DNA from: Nipponacmea schrenckii
Taxonomy: Eukaryota > Mollusca > Gastropoda > Lottiidae
Assembly: GCA_030562195.1 (NCBI GenBank)
Contig: JAUJPP010000003.1
Location: forward strand, 22,723,398-22,787,397
Direction: 5' to 3'
DNA length: 64,000 bases
Shown here: piece after piece, positions 45,658 through 59,500 of the stretch
Position numbering within the stretch: the first letter of the stretch is position 1
Layout: every line of letters starts with the position of its first letter
Program-made: the position numbers and the translations under genes
The notes under the pieces: generated by a model
What the model was told of the DNA's origin: nothing
The model's database searches: none
The model's input: only the letters and a program-made list of their open reading frames with translations

Positions 45658-45862
45658 TGTAAAATTTGAGCATTGCTACCCTCTGTAGTATTTAAATCAA
45701 TCTTTATTAGTGAAATTGAGCCAGGTCTTAGGCCCTGTTTATATGGAGCGGGCTGGCCCGGGTGGCGGGCTGGCTCGGTTTGCCGGGATACTCGGTCGTG
45801 ACGTCATCCTCACACTTTTCTTTTGACTTAAAATATTCATGTTTATATGGACAACGGGCTGG
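45658..45862. repeat. 205-bp direct duplication, right copy
   Basis: Near-identical to 45172-45376 (one difference seen, TTTTAACTT versus TTTTGACTT). It continues at 45863 into the rest of the Harbinger-type element, so it is the intact left end. Confidence 0.85.
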
Positions 45863-46802
45863 CCCGCTCTACCGGGCTCCCCGCTTTTTGAACCGGGGAG
45901 CCCGGCATACCGGGCCAGCTCGATGTTCATATAAACAATTTTTCATCATTCAGCCTGGGCTTACTACCTATGACGCATGCGGTACAGCTCACACAGCAAC
46001 AAAAAATGGCATCGTGTAAAAACAACAAGAAGAGACAAATAATGAATATCTGTCAAAAAAGAGTTTGTTGGACCCAAGAGATGAACACTGTCTATTTCTC
46101 TTTAAGTTTTTAATCGAGATACCCTCACACTGGAGCAGAGAGTAATATAAGATCTGTTCTTGTTGTTGGCGTAAGACATTATATGCAAAAGCGTACGGGA
46201 GGGGGGGGGCAAATTTCGATCATATTCGGGCAAAATTCTCGACATATTCGGGCACTGAAAGTTCCCGAGTCTTCTTGTTTTTTTTTTAGAAAAAATACCC
46301 ACTAATATTGCCGGGAACCGATTCCTGCCCGAATCCCTAGATTCTATTGAAGCAAAATACCCGAATATCGAGATATTCGTGTGGAAGCCTTGTGGGCTAG
46401 TGATATTTACCTTGGTTGTTTAGGATTCATGGAGGTTTCGGATTTGATCACCGGGCAGTAGAATTCGGGCAGAGTCCGAGATTCGGGCACAAATCTCTCC
46501 CCCAGTTTCAAAACCTCCCGTACGCGTATGATTATATATGCCTAAAATAACATTAAAATGAGCAAATAAAACTCCAAATACAGCCAGGAGGCGGTTAATG
46601 GTTCTGCAAATTCTACGAGCATCCTTGTGAACCACCATTTCGTTAAAATATTATCGTGACGCAATAGTTAGGCCTATGAATCTCGCTGCCATGTTAACGT
46701 TGGAAATTTCAGCCCGGTCACATATAAACGGCTTTGTTTTTCAGCCCGCCTGTCCGGGCCAGCCCTTCTACCCGGGCCAGCCTGCTACATATAAACAGGG
46801 CC
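45731..46802. mobile_element. Harbinger-type non-autonomous DNA transposon
   Basis: 1072 bp bounded by terminal inverted repeats: left GGCCCTGTTTATATGGAGC, right CTACATATAAACAGGGCC, each abutting TTA (45728-45730, 46803-46805). A 3-bp TTA duplication with GGCCCTG-type ends fits PIF/Harbinger elements. Subterminal parts are rich in GGGCTGGCCCGG repeats in both orientations. No complete transposase or Myb-like protein is visible; short frames at 46006-46110 (MASCKNNKKRQ) and 46420-46638 may be coding scars. A smaller inverted-repeat element is nested at 46191-46525. Confidence 0.7.
46191..46525. mobile_element. nested inverted-repeat element
   Basis: 335 bp with perfect ends GCGTACGGGA / TCCCGTACGC and many ATTCGGGCA / TGCCCGAAT words inside in both orientations. 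It lies inside the Harbinger-type element. I could not identify a clear target-site duplication, so its superfamily is open. Confidence 0.5.
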
Positions 46803-46805
46803 TTA

Positions 46806-49418
46806 GACTAGCACGACAAATCTGAACGGTATATTGCCGTAGGGACTAACAATACTAGATTTATCGGACTATAGACCATTACATGTATAGAGAATAGACT
46901 ACCCGGACTCCAAATACAAGACACCCTGGCTCGAAACCAATATTCATGATCTGTTCTCTTTCTCTGTGATTTCCTCCGAGATTCCTGTTATTCAACCTTG
47001 TTTATAATGCAATCGGGACCAGATCTTAAGGGCTTAATAATGCTTATCTAGAAAAGAATTTAGCTTAAATTTCCAATTAAAATTTCAGAAATAATCATTT
47101 ACTAGTAACCATATTTTAAACGTTTTCGTGAGAAAAATATCTCTAGTGTAGCCTCATTGCGACAGGATGTTTCTCAGTTTCACAATTTATATTCATGATG
47201 ACCTTCAGACAACTGGAAATAATATTCTTTGATCTAGGTAATAACTTTTAGATCGTGTCTTAATAACTCTAACAGAGTGAGGGATGATTTGGAAAAATTT
47301 ACTTAATATATTAAATATTTATTATATGCCGATACCAATTATGACAGAGAAACATAGAACTACAAACACTAATATCAAGGGCATTTAAAGGGACACAAAG
47401 TACAAATGTGAGGTGTAAAGTGTGTGGAATGTTGATAGGGTGTCAATACTGTGTTGGCTATATCGTAAGTACAGTTGTAGGCCTACATTTTCCCCAGCTC
47501 GTTCATTTGTTTAAGGGTATTCCTCTCAGTTAAAAAAAACAACATACAATTTGAATTAAACTTGAATTATATGATTTGTTGTATACTCTCAAATGTTCTC
47601 TTAATAGACCATTCCCGAAAATTGATACCAACAATAATTATCTTTAAATGGTGTTCATTAGTTTGGGAATTTAGAATTTTCGGGTAAAGAAAAAAAATAA
47701 AAAAATAAAATAAATTTAAAAAGATTACTCTGTTCATAAATTTCTAAGTTTTCATAACCAGGCCCGTCCCTACAATTTATGCAAACAGAAAATCTCATAT
47801 GTTGGGAATTTGTTGATGTCTGAAAGAATGAAGGTGCATTACGCACACATCAGATACATTGTATCAATCCATCAAGCATTTCTCACCTGCTCTCTACCTT
47901 TGTCAGGTGAAACCAATTAAACCAACAGACCCCCTGCCGTGTCAAGAATTTCATTGTCGGCCGGGTTAATTTACCAATTGTATTTCAAAATACAAAACGG
48001 AAAATCGTTGAATTCGTTGAAAGGAATGTCTTTTCCGAAAAAGTGAAAATATACATATTTTAATGATAAAAAAGTTCACTTACGGGTAATATAAAAAGTC
48101 GCCAAGAGAAGATAAAAGAACCGCTCCCTGATGACGTTATTAGTTAACTTCCGGGTCAATCCACATTCAGTATTTGACCGTTTGAACGAGAAATTCTCTG
48201 TCTGTTTTCGACAATTAAAAACAATAATGTAGGATTTTAGCAAAAAAAGCCACGGGACGTAAGTATTGAATATCTCTAGTAAATATCTGCAAAACAGTTC
48301 TAGCGAAGATGCATACGAATAGGGCGTAGCAGCCGAAACAAGTTGGCGATCAATTCTGATCGAGAATTTTGAGTGGGTCGGAGCGCTGTGAAATGAGGTC
48401 AAGCAAATTAGTGAAATATTTAGAGTGATTGGGGTTAATAAACCTCATATTTTCGTCTATTTACTTCCCAATTTGTTTGGTCTATGCCATATTCAGGCTT
48501 CAAACATCTATTTCGTTCAGATTTTTGTCTAAATAATGATCGTTGAAGTCAATTAATAAAAAAGGAAAGACAACTCTTTCTTGACTAATTGCTAATGAGA
48601 ATAAGCTCTTTAGACAACCTGCTATTAATTAGGCCTAATTCAGACGAAAGTTCAATTGCATAGACTAATTAGCTATTTGTTACTAATCATTATGCAATAG
48701 TCTGACCATTTCCGTTTTTTCAAGAGCAGGTGCCCTTTGCAGGATAGACAAGTCAAAGGCCATTGACATAGCTTGACAGGTGTTACAATTTTCACTATTT
48801 TCAGTCATCTTTTCTATACAGGTTTAAACCATTGTACAATAAAAAAAGAGGGAAGGGGGCTCGGGTGTTGATCTTGTGATTTTAAAGCATAGGCTAACTG
48901 ACATAAGTCTGATCAATTCTAACCCAGAGTTTTATTAAATGAGATATTGTTTACCTAGATGCTCAAGCTCTCTTGAATTGTTTGTCATTTTTTTGCAAGC
49001 AAAGTAAAATGTATCATTAGGAAATGATTACAAAGTCTGATTTTTTTTTGGTCGAAATAATTGTGGACTTTCATTATGTTGGGGTGGTTATGTTACCGGT
49101 GTATGACAGTTATTCACCTCATATTATTGTATATTGTAATGCTGCATATTGAACACATTGCATGTTGAATGAAAAGAAAAATCAGGCTCAGATGCAGTTG
49201 TAGACTAGAAAGGGTATGAATGACATTTAAGCTTGAACTACAGTTATAGTTATGGTTTAAAAGATAACTTGTACTTGAAACTCAAGAACCCTTTAAGACT
49301 CACGATCTCAAGGATAGTAGATCACTTACTACACCTATTAGGTCCTAACCAATTGTCAATGTGTGCTGCTATGCTAAAAAATGAATAATTTTAGGCATGT
49401 GTGGAAGTCATCTCAATA
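46806..49418. other. intergenic; possible far 5' exon of RhoGAP gene
   Basis: Mostly AT-rich. Near 48080-48420 the base composition rises, with TGACGTTA (48131) and CTTCCGGG (48150), and GGGAC is followed by the donor-like GTAAGTAT at 48260. This could be the promoter and a noncoding first exon of the RhoGAP gene, but no transcript supports it. Nothing else recognised. Confidence 0.3.
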
Positions 49419-50374
49419 CAGTGGTCCTCACTTATAACGAACTTGCTTATACCGAAAAACCGGTAATAACGAACACATTTAAAAGTCCCGTTTTTCACTG
49501 CACTAATTTCATTGAAAAATAAATGGATAAAACGAAATGCTAGTAGCGAATTTTCGGTAATAACGAACAGAAATTGACACCCTTTATACCAAAATTAATG
49601 GTTATTACGAATGGATTAGTCATAATTAACCGATAATCTCAATCGCCCCAATCACGGCAATAAATTGTCACCTCCCGACTCCCGACTATCAATTATTATT
49701 TATCAATTAAACTTAATTAACATTTTGTGTAATCCTTATATCCTCCTCTGTTCACCCACAGTCCCAAGATATTCATTTTGTTTACCGGTCAAAACAATAA
49801 ACCTACGGCGAAATGGTAAATAACGATAACCGTCTCCAAGTGTCATTCGATTCTCAACATCAACATGGCTACATACAAAGCCCATAAAATTCCGAATCCG
49901 ATGACGAAAATAAAGACAAGCGTGTAGGTGAATTGAAGAGAATTTGGTACAAGGTGAATAAATTTACCGATGCCCCAGGTACCGTAAGACTGGACGATTT
50001 TTTGATAGTCGACGAAGATATTATTAGAGGACAGACCGAGCAACGATGAAATTGTAGTGTTATGTCGGTGAAAAATGACACCACCCCAGAATCTGATGAC
50101 GAAGAAGAAATCATAGACAATGAGGTTGTTATCATTTGCGGACGCTTTTCGAGCTTTGAACACACTACGAAAATGCATGATTATAATTTATGTGAATTTG
50201 CAATAAATTATGACGCGTACTGTTAAAAACTGCTATCGTTCCTTTTCTTTGGGATGGTATGGGTAATTTTGACTTTATCCAAGATGGCGGACATAGAAAA
50301 TTATATAACGAATTTCGGCTATAACGAACTAATTAGTTCGGTCCCGTATGATTCGTTATAGCCAGGTTTCACTG
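49419..50374 (+). mobile_element. Tigger/pogo-type non-autonomous transposon
   Basis: 956 bp, ends CAGTGGTCCTCACTTATAACGAA and its imperfect inverse, each flanked by TA (49417-49418, 50375-50376), the target site of Tc1/mariner-group elements. ATAACGAA words repeat near both ends. The plus strand retains acidic frames (FLIVDEDIIRGQTEQR and ESDDEEEIIDNEVVI) that look like the C terminus of a pogo-type transposase, broken by a stop; the catalytic core is gone. Confidence 0.65.
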
Positions 50375-50376
50375 TA

Positions 50377-53300
50377 CTTAGTCTCCACTGTTAACACTGT
50401 TGGTAGACACATACGTAATCAGGCCATTCAATGCACATCATGATATCATGGAAAAGGAAATGGAAACCTGATTTGTCATTTTGTGATGATATAGTTCAGA
50501 GTTCAAATTCAAACACCCTTTTGACATGACAAAAATTTGAAGTACCAATTTATTTGTTTCCTGCTTATATATAATTTAACCTCAATTTTAATATTGATTC
50601 AAAGTCTAGTGTGTATGTCATTGTTTGTTTCTTTTATTTTCAAATCTGAGGTCATCATTGAGTCTTTATTTCGATTGATTTTCAAACAATGATTCAGGAT
50701 TGTTTCAACAGCATAATAATATTGTTCTAGGATATGTGTATTGACGTATATATATGTTTTAAAAATAAACCTTATAAGTACCAGTATGGTAAGTAATAAT
50801 AAATTTGAGAGAAATATTTATAATTGCAATTAAGGACAGTACATAATAAGACGGTGAGGATCAGTTTAATGAACAGAAAAGTCATTTCATTCACTTGTAT
50901 GTATAACATTTTATGATCTAGAAAACATTCTTTTGGGTATGGTAGTATCAGTATTATGTCATATTGGTGGCTCAAAAATATTTTACCTTAATTCATTTAT
51001 CCTTGACGTGTGGAAATACAAACAGTAATAGTTGATTTATCATATATATGTGTTTCCCAGGATTAAAACAAGCGGAGGCTTATGCTCATCCGTCACCAAT
51101 TAGAATATACAAAATAAAGATTACGGAATCTTTAAACAAATAATAATAAGTAAGCTTATATCAAAAAGTAGTTTAATATATACCAAATTTAATCATGTTT
51201 ATACTAATATTTGACATAAAAATGTGCAAATATGCATAGTATGTCCACACCAGACAGGGAACGTCATCACCAAGAATTCTGTCCATCTACAAGCACAAGT
51301 GAAATTCCAGACAAGGACAGCCAGGCTGGTCAATTGGAGACTGCGTTGACTTAAGATACATCCAGCAAGGATTTAACAAATTTTAGGATCAAACGGTAAA
51401 TATTTAGGATCAACAACTAGTGTAAATATACTCAAATTTGGGTAGGCCTATTTCTGATAGTATTATATATGGTAGCTTATTAATACACTATCTCTAATAA
51501 AGGGAAAGGTGGTGTTCTCCAATAAGTTTTTTAAACATTGAAGGTTATCATGGTTGGAAAACCCAGTTAAAGTGGAGCGGCATCATTTATTTTTGAAGAT
51601 TAAATACTTCCTCCCAATTAGATATATATACCGGTTCAAATGGTTATCAAATTTTGATTTTGATAGAGATACTGGGTATAGACATATTAAAATCAATGAA
51701 ATACACTTAAAAAGGCATTTATTTGACTATATTTAACTAGATAAAAGTCATTCAAGTGGTAAGAAAGGCTAAGCTTTCTCAACATTAATAGTGATACTGT
51801 AAGATGAATAAAGCTCTATTCAGTTGATAATGGCTCATTAAACAAACCGAAAGCCAGATGCATGTCAGTAACAAAAGATAGTGCAGAGATATTTTTTTTA
51901 ACGTTACTGTCAATTGAACATGATAGGATCCCTCAAAAAACGCCTTTGAATAACAGTCAGACACTGATTGTAAGAAGAGATATGCCAGTCCTTTCATTTA
52001 ATCTTGATATTTTTTCTGGCAATTTTGTTTCACTTATGTGTTGAAGTGTTGAGATAAATTAGGACCAAAAGTCGAGTCGAAACCGAAAATTATCTGTCAA
52101 AGGACTACATTAGAGAACACATACCTAGACCAAGGACCCTAGATGAACTTTTCAAAGTGAAAAGTATTTTCTATGATATATTTTGTTCTAAATTAAGATC
52201 ATACATAAGGCTTGGGTCTTTGATTTAGGTAGTTAGGTAGATGATAAGTTAACATTCTGGTTTCTATGCATACTAATTGTATTTGTGTTATTTTGATTAT
52301 TTGATGTCCTCATCATTCTCAGAGAAAATAAATTTATGAATTTCCAAAAGTGTTGTATAGTTTTGTATCTGTTTAGGCCTGTTGTCATCAATTTAAATAG
52401 GACTTAACTGGATTTTGAAAATTGAGATAAGGCTAAATCAGTCTACAGACAGATTAAAATGTTGCAAAATATTTAAGGGTGATTGGTGAAGAAGCTTATT
52501 TAAACACCTATTTGTGTATTAAGCACCACCAAAGCTCATTTCTGCTAAAAAAACCAAAACAAAATGGAGTTTCAAAATAGTTAGTATAGAGAGTAAATTT
52601 GAACCAATTGCACTGGTAATCTATAATAAACCTGTGTAATATTTTGGCCTGAGTTGCTAAGTATTGTGATTTTATGTTAACAATTAACAGTGTAAGTCAT
52701 TTGAAGTGATAAGTTTTATTTGGGACAATGTCAGACTGCAAATGTAAATGATGCACTAATGCACAAATTCAAAATAAGAAATCTTTTTTTCTTTGATCCC
52801 TTAAATAAATAAGGAAAAAATACAGTATGAGTCATTGAGTTAGATAAGCTCTATTAAGGGACATAAACCTATATAGAAACTGGAATATGTTGTTACCATA
52901 ATATTGTTTACGCTGTGCAGTTTTCAGACAATTTGATTACGGTATATTTAATATTTCCTATGATAACTTTAGTTTGAGAAAAAAACTCACATGATTATTT
53001 TGATATTCATAAATTGCCCTTTCATTCATAGTGTCACAATGAATATATCATAGTAAGGTGGGCGATATATTGGGAATTTCTCATTCTGTTTACCCATTTT
53101 TGTCATATAAAGTAATGAAATAACAGTATATCAGTTGAATGTAGTAGCATTCAACTGACTTACCGGTACTGCATATTGACTGTCTATGTTCATTCCCATG
53201 TTTTTAAAATAACCTGTGTCAATTTGCTAAAGTGAAGGACATGTTTTAAGAAAATGTTTGTTTTGCAATGTCAGAGCTCTAAGAATCTAATGGAAGTTCA

Positions 53301-53385
53301 GTGACTTTGAGTCTGTATGATTGTTTTGAATTTTTATATTTTGATTAACATTTGAATTTCAGAGAATATGTTTTTATGATTTCAG
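50377..53385. other. intergenic or 5' intron of the RhoGAP gene
   Basis: AT-rich, no recognisable exon, RNA gene or repeat array. If the RhoGAP gene begins farther upstream this stretch is intronic. Confidence 0.4.
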
Positions 53386-53522
53386 AGCTCAAGGATCTGG
53401 ATCTAAAGAAAAGGAATCGTTTGTGGTAAAAGAAATGTCTGCTAACCTGTGGTACTGTTAACATTTAAAGATGGTTGTGTACTCTATAGTAACAGTAGTA
53501 GAATTTATTTGTTGTCAGTAGT

Positions 53523-56500
53523 ATGGCAATGTTACGTAGTGTATTTGGAGGCTGTGTATCAGATCGGAGTTCTCGAGCTGAAGCCTACAGATCCGGAAAG
53601 TAAGTTTCAATTTTATCTTATGGAAATGCTTTCTTTTGTCTTTTGAATCTAATCAGTAAGATCATGTGTAGATGTCACTTGATGCAATTTGATTTTTTAT
53701 TCAGATTTTTAATTTGAAATCAGGTTTAGATCTTTTCATCTGTATTGCTGAAATAAATTTCGAGATCTGCATGTATTTTGTGTATATGGATAGCATTCTT
53801 CTTCAAAATGGGTTTCCTTTTCTTATCAATGTATATGAATAATTTTGCTTTATTGAAAGATTTGTTTCCTTGTCTTATCAATATATATGAATAGTTTTGC
53901 TCTATTTAAAGATGGGTTTCCTTCTCTTATGAATGTTTAAGAATAACTTTGCTCTATTATGGGTTTCCTTCGCCAAATAATAGTATATAATTCAAGCTAG
54001 TAAAATATATCCATCAGGATGTTAACTTCAAGTTTAATTTCATGTTTTAGTTCTGATGTTCTTATTCTATGATTTGTACGTTTCAGAATAAAATTTGGTG
54101 CTCCATTAAATATAGCTTTAAAAAATGGATATCTTCCATTACCTCTTATGGTGAGTTTCTGTTTCTATGTCAGCAGATTTTTAGTGCAGCTGGTTTGAGT
54201 AGAATTTGACATCAGTTGCTTGGTTACGTCAAACAATTGGTGTTGGTTAATTCTAATCTCTCTTGGCATTATTCAATTAGACTCATGGGTCTGATAATCC
54301 AAGAGAGATCAATGCCAAGAGGTTTGATCATTGTCCACATGGTAAACAAGATATTTGTAGGAGTCAAGATTGATGGAAATGATATTTAGAATATGTTTTA
54401 AATGTTCATTATATTGCTATTGTATGCTTATAAGGAAGCAGGAAGTAAAATTTCTTAGTTTCTTCTCTTGATAGTGGTTTGTTATCTCTATTATTCGTCA
54501 TATTGTACTTGATTATTGTAGGAGATATTGGTATATATAGCAAGAGATGGGTGTACTACAGTAGATTTATTTCGTAGACCTGGTAACCCTAAAGATACAA
54601 GAATTATTGTCCAGCGACTGTCTGAAGGGAAACCAGTAATTTATTCTGATTATAGTTTTTATACTCTAGCCTCTGTAGTCAAGGTACATCTTTCATTTTT
54701 TATTTGAATAGGAACTATTTAACTTTGGAAATCTTCATTTAATCCTTTTCTCAGAGACTGTCAAGTTTTCAAAACGTTTTTTTTATTAGTATACTAAATA
54801 ATCACCTGTTATCAAAGACATTTTAAGGCAGGCAAGTTCAATAGCAATTTCGATACTTAGTTGCACTTTTGTTTTTTAGCTAATAGTTTTTTTCTTGTGT
54901 ATGTTTGTAGAAATTCCTGTTGAGATTACCAGGTGGTGTATTTGGTCCTGATGGAGAAGAAAGATTATTACAAGTTTTAACTCTAGGACATAGAACAGAA
55001 CAATGTCAGGCTGTACACGAGTAAGATTCCACTTTTATATTTCAAACATTAAATCACCCATCCACGAATTGTCCATTTCTAAGATGGCATTCAATCCCTT
55101 TTTCTGAAAACCATTGACTCTTTTATTGAGCTCTCAATATTTGTTCAAATGTTTTCTAATTTTCATGAATGAGGTTGTTTATTATGAATGTTTTTTAATG
55201 TACATTCTGAGATGTAATTCCACTCGACCTAGCTGAAATTGAGTACCGGTACGGATAATCCAGTGCCAAGTACATGGCTGAAAGGATTCCTGTGACATGA
55301 GAACCTGAGTTGTTATCCTTGTAAAATATAGATGTTTCTTTTTGTAGTGTTGAAGTTATATTTATGTATATAATTAATTTTTATTGGTAATTGAATTAGA
55401 TTATTTGTAATTTCTATGAAATTTTTCAGGTTTATTGAAACATTGAGTGAGCCACATCAACATCTGATAGCACTATTATTTGGAACATGGTTTAGGATGG
55501 TGGACCATTCTGAGATTAACTTCATGTCTGTGGAAGCATTATCTAGGAGCTGTGCTGGAAGTGTATTCCACACTTGTGCTGCCGATCCTGGGAAGGTGGA
55601 GAAAGCGAGTCGTTTAATGCAGATATTGATCGATAATTTTGGAGTAGAGAGTATGTTTGGACGTGAGAATATCCAGTTTTTTACGGATACCACCCATACT
55701 GGGATACATATTCGCGAACATTATCGATACCAGTTTCAATATCCTTCTGAAGAACTTCTACCTCGTAAGTACTTATTTTATATTGTTCAGGATATTCTCT
55801 TTATAGTGGTATTTAGTCCAGACATAACTGGAAAATATTAGACCAATAGAGTAGATATTCATTCCAATGATGTCTTTGAAAAAAAAAAAGTTCATTAAGT
55901 ATTACGTTTATCCAGCCATTAAAGCAACATGTCCAATATTTCAAATCTTTATTATTAAATTTTTAAACTCTCTTTGATAAAAACTACTGTTGTGTCTAAA
56001 AAACCTTTTTAGTAAAAATACTTAATGACACCTGAACTAATACCAACTAACGATCATTAAAGAGAGTATTCAGTAAAACTGTACCATATAATGTAAAACT
56101 GACCCTTGTATAACCTAAGCTTGGTTGTATTCATTTTATTGAGTTCATTTTGTAGATTAGTCACCACAGGAATTAACTCTTTAGAGAACCTAATGGACTG
56201 AAAACAAGCTCTTGAATTTCTGAATTTAAAAGGGATTTTATTTGGAGTTTATTGCAATGAAAAATAAATTTTGTGATGAAGCATAAGTCTATAATAGGTC
56301 TCTCTAAGAGTTTTTTTCACATCAGTCATAGTTGAAATTGTGTTTATAGTCATAATATCAGTACACCCTCCTGTCACATGATATATTCTAATCATCATTA
56401 TTTCAATTCATTATACCAGAAGCTGGAAGATTTTGATACTCAAGCCATCTATAAATAAATCAGAATCCTAAAGCTATATTTATAAATTGAGTAAACACTG

Positions 56501-59500
56501 TTCAGATGGTCATTATTGAAAATAAGGACATATTGGTTGTTAAAACCGCAGTAAATCAACTAGAGGATGCACTTTTCTTTTCAAAAAAGTCCTACTCTTC
56601 TTTATGCATGTCAAATGTCACCTCTTGTGTCAGGAATTGCTTTTAACCCTGCATAAATTATAACCCATAAAGATTTAACCGATATTAAACTAACCCAACT
56701 CTTGCAAATTTTAACCTGCAAGCACAGATCATGATGTCATGCACCAAAACTGCACTGATTATCACCACCTGAAAGGCGGAATTTCATTTTACTAACTAAA
56801 TCTGTCATCTTTAGTGCTGGAAATGTTCATATTATCTGCCTGCCACACTTAGCAAATAGCTAATGAACATTTCTGACACTTAGTAACCCCAAATTTCTTT
56901 CAAAATACAACATCAATATCAAATCAGATTATTATTTGGACAATTTTTTAACAAACCATATTGTATGTGTCGCAGCCAAGATTATTTTTAAAAAGTTTTT
57001 CCTAATTGTATGTGTATCTGGTCTGTTTTTATTTTTGGGTCAATTTTTCCTACAATTGCAGAACACACACTACAATATTACATGGGATATTGGAATTGTG
57101 CATAAACATAAAAAGTTTAGAAAACCTCTTTACAATCCATTAAATAAACTGATTACTAATGTTGTATTTTGTTAGAAATGTCCTGTTTCACTCACCTGAA
57201 ATCAAACCCTAACCAATGTTGTATTTAGTTTAAAGCATGTTGTTTTTGTTTGTTTGTTTGCATCTTGTTAGGTGGTGAATCTTTACGTTGGTTATATCAA
57301 CATTTAGTCCGAGAATCGAAAAAATATGGTTTTACTGTAAAACCAAATGGTAAGATTCATTCTTATGACTAACATGCATGGTTTACCATTCACTGATCTT
57401 TGAAATTCATACTAATCAAATTGTGGCACCGATTTTTCAAAACCATACTAGAACTTTTAAATAGTCAGATTTTTATGGACTCATTGGATTTTTGGAAGCT
57501 TTTTAGTTGAGAATTTTAGTAAGACTGTAAATTTATAAATAGTCTGATCAATTGGCCTGATTGAAAACAAATTTAGAATGAGAATAGATCTATAACTTAA
57601 TTAGAATAGCAATAACAAGATGTAAAATGTTTTTTTAAATTTATTTTGAGTTCCACTTTTTGTTTTGTTTTTGTCACCCATGTAATTAATTCACATCACA
57701 CTGTAATAAAATTGACTGACCTCACTCAATGATATTTGTTGTTTAATATTAGTACTAACATCAAATTTGGGAATTGTATAATTTTAGTTGGAATAACATG
57801 GATTTTAGATATTCAGTACTCTATTTTTGTAGTGAAAAATACCCAGGACCTCCCAAAAAATGGTTAAAAAAAAACATCTTTCATCCAAGAAGGAATTTAC
57901 TTTTTGGTGTTTTTGCAGCTATCTGATTTTGATAGATGATTTTGGTAAACCAACAATGCATTCACTACTTTTAGTGAACATTATATTATATTTTTCTTGT
58001 ATTTCAACTTTTTTTGGTAGTACTTGCTACAAATTATGATTTGTTGGTAAAGGGCCCCCTGACAAATTAAACTAAATACCTAGTAAATGTAATTTCTTGC
58101 AATAGACAATGTTTTTGTTTTAACAGATTACAGCTCCAGAGATGATTTAGGTCAACAAAATTGTCATGAGGATATGGGTCAGTCAATTTTACAGTTATTC
58201 CCTGTTAATTTCATTTATTTGTTACTCTAAAATATCTGTAAATCATTTACAATTAACACCAAGCTAAGATATTTTAACACCTTGATGTACAGTTAACAAA
58301 CAAACAAGAAAGGCAATGACTTGTGTTGTGTTTTGAATTGTCCCTGAATGCTCTGTTAAGTGACCTGCTGTTAAGAATTGAATTTCAAAACCTTGAGTTC
58401 TTTATAAGCATCCCATTTTAAAGAGTTTGGAATAATTATCCATAAAATGAAATTGCTTACCAAATCAGTTGTATACAGGTCTTTAGTCAATATTGTTACC
58501 AATATACCACAAATAAAATAGATTCTCCTGCTTCTTCTATTTTATGATTATCTCTAGTCGTAAGTGTGGTACTGTTAACTTCAATAAAATACTTTTCTTG
58601 TATTTATATTAGAAAATAGTTTCTGATCTCTGATATTATATGGCCACAGATTCCTGCTCTAGACTAATTGAATTCTGCAATCATTACTATATATTTGTAG
58701 CTAGATTTATCCAGAGGGTTTCATTTTCTACTAGCTTTGCTTAACTTATTTTTAAAAGATTAAAGTTCGTTCAACATGGATTCAAAGCTTTAAAGATTTT
58801 CAATAAATTTCATACACACACACACATAACAATTCATAAAATAATCTACCAGATAGCAGATTTGTCACTAAATACATAGCTTATTTAAATATTTTTTGAT
58901 TACAGAATTTATAGAGATGACCAGAGTAGAAGGAGATGTCCATCAAGAACAAGAACATGATCATAGTGAAAGTCCCGAGTTAGGATCCCCTGATTCTGTA
59001 CGCCATATTAATGTTTCCACATCTTCTGCCCAGGAAGATAACTCAAAGCTCAAAATAACTGTCACTACAGCTTCTGCTCCAGAAGTATGTTTAATGCCTT
59101 CACCCGAAGTTTCCAAGGTATGACCATATTTATCTGCTAAGAATAAGATGAAAGTATTTTGTATGCCCATCATTTTGGAATATATTTGAACTTGAAAAAA
59201 TCTGTTTTGATTTGTACTTGTACAATTACCTTTTCAATGACAGTAATGCTGGTCTAAATAAGCCCAAAGCAATATAGTGAAGTTTGGTGAACTTTGGTGC
59301 AATAAAGTGAACTTTGGTCACATTCAAGTCATTATCTCTAAATAAAAAGATTGTAGTTCTAATGGTGCTATATGATAAGTAGAGTCCAAAGAAGCAAGTC
59401 TCTCTCTCAATAGACCTTTAGAGCATTCACAACTCTAGTGGATGTTTTATCTTGACCTCAATACATATTTTTCATATCTATTTCAGAGACCAAAGTCTAT

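Noticed and set aside
48076..48402. 108-codon minus-strand frame
   Set aside because: It overlaps a CpG-richer, promoter-like patch and matches no family; more likely noncoding.
49843..50178. Two overlapping minus-strand frames as genes
   Set aside because: They are antisense shadows of the broken acidic transposase tail inside the Tigger-type element.
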